Part shown: in pieces, positions 55,237 to 61,900 of the stretch | How the letters are laid out: every line of letters begins with the position of its first letter | Position numbering within the stretch: position 1 is the stretch's first letter | Assembly (NCBI GenBank): GCA_016793325.1 | Contig: JAEUKI010000051.1 | Coordinates: forward strand, 1-64,000 | DNA: 64,000 nt | Origin: Myxococcales bacterium | Lineage (GTDB): Bacteria > Myxococcota_A > Polyangia > Polyangiales > Ga0077539 | Reading direction: 5' to 3' | Translations under genes and position numbers: made by a program | Notes under the pieces: generated by a model | Told to the model about the DNA's origin: nothing | The model's database searches: none | The model's input: the letters and a program-made list of their open reading frames with translations, nothing else

Positions 55237-55843
55237 GGGTGTGATTGCGGATCGTGCGCAGCGGAGACCCGGCGTAGTGTTGGGAATCTGGCGATCCTAT
55301 GCCGAAAAATCGCCTACAGAACTCGCGTTGACAGTGGCCGGGAGCCAAGGGGCCCGGCAAGAGTCCGAACAGCCGGGAGCCAAGGGGCCCGGCAACAGCG
55401 CGACTTCGTCGCGGAGCGCAGCGGGCTCGCGCCCGCAGCTACTCGAGGCGCTCGTTGAGACGACTAACGGCCCGCACGCGGTCCTCGAGAGCGACGCGAT
55501 GATCGACGCGGTGGGCGACCATTGGCCACGCCGCTGTCTCCACGAACAGGTCGAGGCTCGGGTCATCATCGCGGACCGCGGACGAGTCGCTCGTCTTGAA
55601 TACACGCACATGGTGTAGCTGCGGGCGCGAGCCCGCTGCGCTCCGCGCGCGCGTGTCCAGCGTGCCGCGCGGCGCGCTGTTGCCGGGCCCCTTGGCTCCC
55701 GGCCGTCGCTTCGCTCGCTTGCTAGCCCCCTTGGCTCCCGTCCCGTGAAACGTGAGTTTCGTTAGCAAATCTACAGGACATGCTCGTCGACCACCAACGC
55801 TCCTTCGGGACTCTCTGGCAACGCACGATCCGCAATCAGTCCC
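55237..55843. mobile_element. Foldback/MITE-like element, copy A2
   Basis: The 607-bp copy has terminal inverted repeats at 55237-55258 and 55822-55843 that match at 20 of 22 positions (left begins GGGTGTGATTGCGGATCGTG). Internal arms carry GGGAGCCAAGGGGCCCGGCA, twice on the left and, inverted, once complete plus once partial on the right. The spacer 55441-55616 is 176 bp and begins ACTCGAGG, like the 177-bp spacer of copy A1. There is no transposase or other clear gene. Confidence 0.75.
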
Positions 55844-55847
55844 AGCC

Positions 55848-56073
55848 ACGCAGTCGACCGACGCGCCGAGGCAGTCCTCCGCGCTGGCAGCTCGCCAAGG
55901 CGAGCAGGGACGCCTCCGCCTTCGGCAGGGCTTTGGAGCGTACGAGATGCGAACAACCGGCAACGTTCGTTTCGGTCGTGCTCGTTTGGCGCCGCCGAAG
56001 GCGGTTGCGCTCTGCTCGCCCTTGGCGAGCTGCCAGCGCGGAGGCTTGCCTCGGCGCGTCGGTCGACTGCGTC
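55848..56073. repeat. Long inverted repeat next to foldback element
   Basis: Arms at about 55848-55930 and 55990-56073 are near-perfect inverted copies (left arm contains GTCGACCGACGCGCCGAGGC), separated by about 60 bp. It begins only a few bases after the right end of copy A2. No gene is seen in 55123-56312, so the whole 1.2 kb appears to be repeat material. Confidence 0.82.
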
Positions 56074-56312
56074 GCTTCCGGGCGATGGTGCACTTTGTTG
56101 CTCGAACTCGTTGACCGACTGCGGGGCTTCGAGGCGTCAGTCAACTGCGTTCTGTGAGTGAAATTCCAGGCTGCCCGACAGAAGTGACGAATGATGAGCG
56201 CTCGCTGCCACCCCTCTCGCCCTCTGGCCGCGTGATTCGACTGTCACCCCACACGGTTTCGCGCAGCCCCTCTTCCCCAAGTGCCGACACCCGCGGTAGG
56301 GCTCCCTTCGTG

Positions 56313-57125
56313 ATGACCCGCTCGCTCGCTCGCTTTTCGTCCGTGTGTCTCGCGCTCTTCGCGCTCGCGTCGTCGTGCAAGCGCGGGACGGTCGAGCCCG
56401 GGGAGGGCAGCGAGCCCGTGCGCATTCGCTCGGACGGGCGCCTCCCGTCGCTCGACGCAAAGCGCGTTCGTCCCGGACAGATCACCGTCGACGGCATCAT
56501 GAACGAGCCCGTCTGGCGCGAAGCCGGAACGACCGGCGCCCTCGTCCACCCCGGCACCGGTCGCCCCGAGCCGCGCTCGCGCGTCAATGGCGCGGTGCGC
56601 TTTCTCTGGGACGAGCAGCACCTCTACGTCGCTGCAAACATCTACGACAGCGATCCCCAGACGCCCTTCGATCCGAGCGAGACCGACCCGCACCTGTGGG
56701 AGCGCGCGAGCGCCGTCGAGCTCATGATTCAGCCCGGCGATCACGGCGACAATCAGCAGTACTTCGAGCTGCAGGTCGACCCGCGCGGCGCGCGCTGGGA
56801 GACGCGCTTCGACGACTACAATCGACCGATCACCACCGCGCCCAACGGTCAGCGCATGTTCGGTCATCAAGAGTGGCGCACCAACATGCAGACCCGCGCC
56901 GTGATCTCTCGCGGTCGGCGCTACGTGATCGAGATGGCCATTCCCTGGCGCGACTTCGAGACGCAGGGGCGCGCGACCGTTCCCCCGCGCGCCGGGGACG
57001 TGTGGCGCATGAACGTCTACTCGTTTCGCGACGGACAGAGCGACTCGCTCGCGTGGTCGCCGACGCTCGGCCAAGGCAATTTTCACTTCGCCCCGCGCTT
57101 CGGTCGCCTCGTCCTCGCCAACTGA
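56313..57125 (+). CDS. CBM9-like carbohydrate-binding lipoprotein
   Basis: The 270-residue product starts at ATG 56313 and has a signal ending in lipobox ASSC. The main domain has the CBM9-type order: ITVDGIMNEPVWREA, AVRFLWDEQHLYVAANIYD, SAVELMIQPGDHGDNQQYFE, and YVIEMAIPWRDFE, then WRMNVYSFRDGQ. The family binds sugars or other ligands on the outside of the cell. The upstream DNA is repeat material, and its stop lies in a palindrome shared with the region before the SCP2 gene. Confidence 0.82.
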   Translation: MTRSLARFSSVCLALFALASSCKRGTVEPGEGSEPVRIRSDGRLPSLDAKRVRPGQITVDGIMNEPVWREAGTTGALVHPGTGRPEPRSRVNGAVRFLWDEQHLYVAANIYDSDPQTPFDPSETDPHLWERASAVELMIQPGDHGDNQQYFELQVDPRGARWETRFDDYNRPITTAPNGQRMFGHQEWRTNMQTRAVISRGRRYVIEMAIPWRDFETQGRATVPPRAGDVWRMNVYSFRDGQSDSLAWSPTLGQGNFHFAPRFGRLVLAN

Positions 57126-57185
57126 ATCGTCGATTCAGCGCCGCACGCGCACACGTTTTCGAGCGCACGCACACGTTTTCGAGCG
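57122..57185. repeat. Palindrome plus tandem 20-bp units
   Basis: CTGAATCGTCGATTCAG (57122-57138) is a perfect palindrome around one base and overlaps the stop codon of the CBM9-like gene. It is followed by two tandem units containing CACACGTTTTCGAGCG (about 57144-57185). The same sequence forms the distal end of the 101-bp repeats. It fills the gap between convergent genes. Confidence 0.85.
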
Positions 57186-57197
57186 CGCGCTCGCTTG

Positions 57198-57896
57198 CTA
57201 CGCGAGGCCGACGAAGATGTTCTGCACGTCGTCGTCTTCGTCGAGCGCCGTGAGAAACGCCTCGACCTCGCCGCGCTGCGCGTCGTCGACGGAGACGGGG
57301 TTCTTCGCCTTCCAGATGAGCTTGGACGAGGTCACCGTCCATTTGCGCTCGGTGAGCGCCTTGCTCACGACGTCGACGTCCGTCGGGGCCGTGTAGAACA
57401 CCGTCGAGCCGTCGTCGTTCGCCTCGAGGTCCTGCGCGCCCGCTTCGATCGCGGCTTCTTCTGCGTCCGTCCCCGGCGTGGGCGGCGTCGCTTCGACCGC
57501 GCCCAAGCGATCGAAGTCCCACGAAATCGAGCCCGCGTTCGCGAGCTGTCCCTTGCGGAAGATCACCTTCACGTTGGACGCGGTGCGATTGCGGTTGTCC
57601 GTCAGGCACTCGACGATCACCGGAACCTGGTGCGGCGCAAACCCCTCGTACGTGACCGTGTCGAACTGCACCGGGCCGTCGAGCTGCCCCGAGCCCTTCT
57701 TGATCGCGCGGTCGATCGTGTCCTTGGTCATCGAGACCTTGCGCGCGGCGTCGACGGCCATGCGCAGCCTCGCGTTCATCGACGGGTCAGCGCCGTCGCG
57801 CGCTGCGACCATGATCTCTTTCGCGAGCTTGCCCATCACCTTGCCCTTGGCGTTGGCGGCGGCTTCGCGGCCCTTCTGCTTCCACTGTGCTCCCAT
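57198..57896 (-). CDS. YebC/PmpR-family transcriptional regulator
   Basis: The 232-residue protein starts at ATG 57896. It opens with MGAQWKQKGREAAANAKGK, close to the usual MAGHSKW(A)N start, and then MVAARDGADPSMNARLR and AARKVSMTKDTIDRAIKKG, the family's conserved helices. The middle has YEGFAPHQVPVIVECLTDN with the usual NR...V...F-R-K-x-G-x-L continuation, and it ends with three-domain topology. YebC proteins act as DNA-binding regulators or as helpers of translation at difficult motifs. The usual RuvC/A/B neighbours are absent. Confidence 0.92.
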   Translation of the reverse strand: MGAQWKQKGREAAANAKGKVMGKLAKEIMVAARDGADPSMNARLRMAVDAARKVSMTKDTIDRAIKKGSGQLDGPVQFDTVTYEGFAPHQVPVIVECLTDNRNRTASNVKVIFRKGQLANAGSISWDFDRLGAVEATPPTPGTDAEEAAIEAGAQDLEANDDGSTVFYTAPTDVDVVSKALTERKWTVTSSKLIWKAKNPVSVDDAQRGEVEAFLTALDEDDDVQNIFVGLA

Positions 57897-57955
57897 GCGT
57901 GCTCTCTCGGTTTGCGCCGAGGTGCTTACCACGGGTTCGCGCCCGCGTGCGCGAT

Positions 57956-59347
57956 TCACCTCGCCGCGTTGGCCGCTCGCTCTTCGCGCGTGCAGCCCGC
58001 GAGCGAGGCGCTCTCCGCGAAGCGCGCGCTGTAGCGCCGAACGATCGCGCTGTACGGGTCGTCGTCGCCGTCGCGCGCGCCCCACTCGAAGCCGTCGCGT
58101 TCGTGAAAATCGGGGTTCCAGTGGAGGCCCCAGGGCATCGCGGCGGCGACCGCGTCGAGCGACAGCGCGGTCGCGAACCAGTGGTCGTAGGCCTCGCGTC
58201 GCGCCTCGAGCGACGGGTGCCTCGGGGCCATCAAGCCGAACTCCTCGAAGAGCACCGGCTTGTCGTTTTGCTCGGCGATCGCGACGTGCTCGCGCAACCA
58301 TCGCGCCCCGCCCTCTCGCGCCATCGTCGTCGGAACGCGCCAGTGATCCGGGTACCAGTGCACCGTCGCCGCGTCGATCGCTGGATCGCTCACGACGCGA
58401 CGAAAGCTCTCTCCCCGCGCGCGGTTCAACAGTCGATCGTCGAGGCGGTTCCAATAGCGAACGTCGTAGCCGCGCGTGTCCGAGTCGTAGCCCTCGTCGC
58501 CGGCGACCACGAGCTGCCTCGCGCCCGCTTGCTTCACGGTGACCGCGAGCTCGTGGAGGAAGCTCGCGAAGGTCACGCCGCCGTCGTCGAGGTTGGTTCC
58601 GCGCGGCTCGTTGACGAGCTCCCACGCGAGGATCGCGGGCTCTTCGCCGTACGCGCGGCCCGTGACCGTGTTGCGCCTGCGGACGATGGCGCTGAAGTAC
58701 CCCGCGAGCGCCTGTCGAAATCGCGCGTCACGCATCGCGAGCGCGCGGTGCTCGTAGTCCGACGGCAACCCGAGCCACTCGAGGTACCGAGGAAATCCCC
58801 CGTAATCGCCCCAGTAGTTCGACAGCACGACGATGAGCAACACGTCCCGCTCGGTCGCCTCGGCGATCACGCGATCGAGCGCGACGAGCCCCGGCTCTCT
58901 CAGCACGCCGAGCGCGCTCTGGATCGTCGCTACATCATCCGCTCGCTCGTTGAACGCCGTCACGCGCAGCACCCGCACCCCGTTGGCCTGCGCTCGCTCG
59001 AACGTCCTCTGCACCGTGTGCAGCGACCCCGTCCACCCGAGCGCTTGCCTCGCGCGCTCTTCTTGCAGGTGAAACGCGCTCGAACCGACGAGCCGCAATC
59101 GCGCTCCGTCGCGCACGAGGCACACCCCGCGCCGCGTGACGAACCCTCGCGCACGCGCCGCGTCGCTCACCGCGCTCGCGTCGCGCGCACGCGTCGTCGC
59201 GTCGTGGACCGCCATCGCGTCGCCTGCGTCGCGCCGCGCTGGGGACCGCGAGCTCGCCGTGATCGTTGGAGCACACGAAATCAAAGCGCCGGCGATCGCG
59301 CAGCGACCAAGGAGGCTCGCTGCCCGCCTCGCGAGCGGAGCGCTCAC
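57956..59347 (-). CDS. GH5-like glycoside hydrolase lipoprotein
   Basis: The 463-residue product starts at GTG 59347, overlapping the stop of the upstream gene (GTGA). A signal with lipobox LISC (Cys25) anchors it in the envelope. The (beta/alpha)8 domain has AWELVNEPRG (acid/base Glu about 247) and KPVLFEEFGLM (nucleophile Glu about 368), the GH5 pair, with VHWYPDHWR in between. It resembles endo-beta-mannanase-like GH5 proteins, but the substrate is not certain. Two genes on this strand form a likely operon with the upstream lipoprotein. Confidence 0.85.
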   Translation of the reverse strand: MSAPLARRAASLLGRCAIAGALISCAPTITASSRSPARRDAGDAMAVHDATTRARDASAVSDAARARGFVTRRGVCLVRDGARLRLVGSSAFHLQEERARQALGWTGSLHTVQRTFERAQANGVRVLRVTAFNERADDVATIQSALGVLREPGLVALDRVIAEATERDVLLIVVLSNYWGDYGGFPRYLEWLGLPSDYEHRALAMRDARFRQALAGYFSAIVRRRNTVTGRAYGEEPAILAWELVNEPRGTNLDDGGVTFASFLHELAVTVKQAGARQLVVAGDEGYDSDTRGYDVRYWNRLDDRLLNRARGESFRRVVSDPAIDAATVHWYPDHWRVPTTMAREGGARWLREHVAIAEQNDKPVLFEEFGLMAPRHPSLEARREAYDHWFATALSLDAVAAAMPWGLHWNPDFHERDGFEWGARDGDDDPYSAIVRRYSARFAESASLAGCTREERAANAAR

Positions 59348-60195
59348 CGGAGGCACGCGCCGGGGCCGCTCGATCCTACGCGACGCACGCACTCGAGCCC
59401 CGTCGGACAGCGGCCTTCGGCGCTGCACGCGGGCAGGCACGCGCGGATCGAAGAGCCTCGCGGCGCGACCGGGGTCGCGAAGGCGCCTCGGTGATCGAGC
59501 TCGATTTCGGCCGTGCGCTCGGGGCAGGGGCGCCCCACGACCAGGTACGGATCGAGCGGCGGAACACACACGCCCTTGTCCGCTCGCTCTCGCGCCGTCG
59601 CGCACACGCCGCCGCCGTGCGCGACGCAAAACGAATCGTCACCGGGCGTGCACTGCCGAACCCAGCGATCGGCCTCGCTCGGGGTGGTGTTGTCGTCGCG
59701 CACGACGGGAAGGGCGAGGGGGGCGGGCGCGGCGATCGCTCCTGCGGGGTGCAGCGCGGCGTCGACGAGCTGGTAGTCGCCGAGCCGAACGGTGTTGAGC
59801 GAGACGAACTGCAAAGCGGGCGGCTCGGTGGGGCAGGGCGTCGTGCGATCCGTCGGGGGATTGGGGCCGGCGAATCGCGCGCGAACGCGGACGCGGAGCT
59901 CGGCTCCATCGCGGTCGACCGTGCTGTACATCATGCGAAACCCGCAGGGCAGGTGCGCCGCCGCGATCACGTCCGGGGACGAGCCCGTCGTCGCAGGCCA
60001 CTGCGGAACGAACATCCACGCGAGCGGGGCGTCGATCTCGCGCCCCGACGGCGACCGCGCCCCCACGGGAGCGAGCGCCTGTGGAACCAAGATGGCCGCC
60101 CCGCCATCGGCCCGGGCTCTCGAGCCGTTGGCCGCTCCCTCGGGCCGTTTGCAGCCAGAAATCACTCCGACAGCAACAACCCATGCCAATGCCAT
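59344..60195 (-). CDS. Lipoprotein of unknown function upstream of GH5-like gene
   Basis: The 283-residue product starts at ATG 60195 and has the signal ALAWVVAVGVISGCK with lipobox ISGC. The middle region carries several isolated Cys residues and ends in a Cys-rich segment (ACLPACSAEGRCPTGLEC) that resembles the conserved tail of many myxobacterial extracellular lipoproteins. Its stop overlaps the GH5-like start, so both proteins are made together and may act on the same surface or substrate. No enzyme motif is recognised. It is divergent from the SCP2 gene. Confidence 0.68.
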   Translation of the reverse strand: MALAWVVAVGVISGCKRPEGAANGSRARADGGAAILVPQALAPVGARSPSGREIDAPLAWMFVPQWPATTGSSPDVIAAAHLPCGFRMMYSTVDRDGAELRVRVRARFAGPNPPTDRTTPCPTEPPALQFVSLNTVRLGDYQLVDAALHPAGAIAAPAPLALPVVRDDNTTPSEADRWVRQCTPGDDSFCVAHGGGVCATARERADKGVCVPPLDPYLVVGRPCPERTAEIELDHRGAFATPVAPRGSSIRACLPACSAEGRCPTGLECVRRVGSSGPGACLR

Positions 60196-60332
60196 GTGAG
60201 AGAAACCGACCACCGTGTGCGCGGCCGGGAGGGTGCCAGATCCCGCCCGGCCTCGCATCCCCGTCCGCGACTCGACACGACCGCACGACACGCTTTGACA
60301 CGTCGAGTCGGGCAGCGGTAGAAACCGCGCCG

Positions 60333-60352
60333 CACTGAATCGTCATTCAGTG
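60333..60352. promoter_or_regulatory. Operator-like inverted repeat before SCP2 gene
   Basis: CACTGAAT-CGTC-ATTCAGTG is a perfect 8-bp inverted repeat with a 4-bp centre, 33 bp before the SCP2 start and 137 bp before the divergent lipoprotein start. The form TGAAT-N4-ATTCA is typical of sites for dimeric TetR-type regulators, but the regulator is not in the window. A related palindrome overlaps the CBM9 stop at 57122. Confidence 0.55.
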
Positions 60353-60373
60353 ACACGATTCATTCATTCTCCT

Positions 60374-60378
60374 GGAGG
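60374..60378 (+). promoter_or_regulatory. Ribosome-binding site of SCP2 gene
   Basis: GGAGG lies 7 nt before ATG 60386 and fixes this start. Confidence 0.7.
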
Positions 60379-60385
60379 ATCCGCC

Positions 60386-60721
60386 ATGGCCGTCGACGTC
60401 AAGGACCTGTTCAACAACAAGCTCAAGAGCGCGGTCGAAGCCGCCCCCGACGCCGCCAAGAAGATCGGCGGAACGTACCAGCTCAACGTCGGCGGCGCCG
60501 GCAGCTGGTTCATCGACCTCGCGTCGGACAAGCCCGCTGTGACCGAGGGCACGGGGCAAAACCCGAGCTGCACGATCGAGATCGCCGAGCCCGACTTCCA
60601 GACGCTCGTCGCCAACCCGCAGAGCGAGGGCATGAAGCTCTTCTTCGCTGGCAAGCTCAAGGTCAAGGGCGACCAGATGAAGGCGATGAACCTCCAGAAG
60701 CTCTTCGCCCTCGCGAAGTGA
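60386..60721 (+). CDS. SCP2-type sterol-binding domain protein
   Basis: The 111-residue protein is a single SCP2 domain, with helices first (DLFNNKLKSAVEAAPDAAKK), then strands (GTYQLNVGGAGSWFIDL, SCTIEIAEPDFQTLV) and a C-terminal helix ending GKLKVKGDQMKAMNLQKLF. SCP2 proteins bind sterols, fatty acyl-CoA or other lipids in a hydrophobic tunnel. There is no signal peptide, so it is cytoplasmic. Its stop overlaps the GTG start of the racemase gene (GTGA), so the two are coupled. This pairing mirrors eukaryotic peroxisomal branched-lipid metabolism. Confidence 0.9.
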   Translation: MAVDVKDLFNNKLKSAVEAAPDAAKKIGGTYQLNVGGAGSWFIDLASDKPAVTEGTGQNPSCTIEIAEPDFQTLVANPQSEGMKLFFAGKLKVKGDQMKAMNLQKLFALAK

Positions 60722-61872
60722 GCCGCCCCCTCGAGGGCGTGCGCGTGCTCGACCTCACGCGCCTTCTGCCCGGACCGCTCGCGACCCTCGCGCTCGCCGA
60801 CCTCGGCGCGCGCGTGGACAAGATCGAAGACCCCGGACCCGGTGACTACCTGCGGCACATGCCGCCGCAGCACCACGGGATCAACGGGGCGTTTCTCGCG
60901 CTCAACCGCGACAAGCGCGCGGGGGTCTTGGACCTGAAGAGCCCGGGCGGGCAAGGCGCGCTCTTGCGCATGGCTCGCTCGTACGACGTCTTGGTCGAGA
61001 GCTTTCGTCCGGGCGTGCTCGCGCGCCTCGGGCTCTCGCACGAGAGGCTCCTTCAAGAGAACCCGCGCTTGATTGTGTGTGCCATCACGGGCTACGGCCA
61101 AGACGGCCCGCTCGTCGACCGCGCGGGGCACGACCTCAACTACCTCGCGCGCGCGGGCGTTCTGGCCGTCACGGGCCCCGCGGATGGTCCTCCCGCGGTG
61201 TCCGGCGCACAAATGGCCGACGTCGCGGGCGGATCGCTCTGGGCGATCTCGGGGATCCTCGCGGCGCTCTTCGCGCGAGAGCGCACGGGAAAAGGGCGCG
61301 TCGTCGACGTGGCGATGTGCGAGGGAGCTGTTCCCTTGGCGGCGTTCGCGATGGGCTCGGTGCTCGCAGAGCAGAAGAGCCCTCCGCGCGGCGCGCACTT
61401 TCTCGACGGCGGAATCGCCCCGTACAACACCTACCAGACGAGCGACGGGCGCTTCGTCGCGCTCGGCGCGCTCGAGCCGAAGTTCTGGACGAAGTTCTGC
61501 GCCGTCGTCGGCCTCGAGGCGTCGATGCAGGACCTCGCTCCAGGGCCACACCAGCGCGAGCTGAAGGCCCGCGTGTCCGCGATCATCGCGACGCGGACGC
61601 GCGACGAGTGGGCCGCCATCGGCGCGGCCAACGACTGCTGCCTCGAGCCCGTGCTCGCGCCCGAAGAGCTCGCGAGCGACCCGCAACACCGAGCGCGAGG
61701 AATGTTCTTCGAGCTCGAAGGCGGCAGGTACTTCCGCACGCCCCTCGCGACGCGCGATGCGCTCGCTGAGCGCGCTCATCAAGCGGGCGCAGACACCGAC
61801 GCGATCTTGTCCGAGTGCGGCTTCAGCGCCGACGAGATCGCCGCGCTGCGCGAGAGCGGCGCCGTTCGCTGA
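60718..61872 (+). CDS. CaiB/BaiF CoA-transferase family, alpha-methylacyl-CoA racemase-like
   Basis: The 384-residue protein starts at GTG 60718. It opens with LEGVRVLDLTRLLPGP and continues with GADVxKxE-like LGARVDKIEDPGPGDYLR. The racemase pair fits: His138 in RAGHDLNYLA and Asp168 in MADVAGGSL lie 30 apart, as in characterised alpha-methylacyl-CoA racemases. It probably inverts 2-methyl-branched acyl-CoA for beta-oxidation. It is co-translated with the SCP2 protein and converges on the MopE-like gene. Confidence 0.88.
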   Translation: MSRPLEGVRVLDLTRLLPGPLATLALADLGARVDKIEDPGPGDYLRHMPPQHHGINGAFLALNRDKRAGVLDLKSPGGQGALLRMARSYDVLVESFRPGVLARLGLSHERLLQENPRLIVCAITGYGQDGPLVDRAGHDLNYLARAGVLAVTGPADGPPAVSGAQMADVAGGSLWAISGILAALFARERTGKGRVVDVAMCEGAVPLAAFAMGSVLAEQKSPPRGAHFLDGGIAPYNTYQTSDGRFVALGALEPKFWTKFCAVVGLEASMQDLAPGPHQRELKARVSAIIATRTRDEWAAIGAANDCCLEPVLAPEELASDPQHRARGMFFELEGGRYFRTPLATRDALAERAHQAGADTDAILSECGFSADEIAALRESGAVR

Positions 61873-61900
61873 GCGTTCGTCCGTCGAGCGTCCCCGACGC

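Noticed and set aside
55237..55843. Transposase remnant in copy A2
   Set aside because: I found no DDE, HUH or tyrosine-recombinase motifs in any frame; the element seems non-autonomous.
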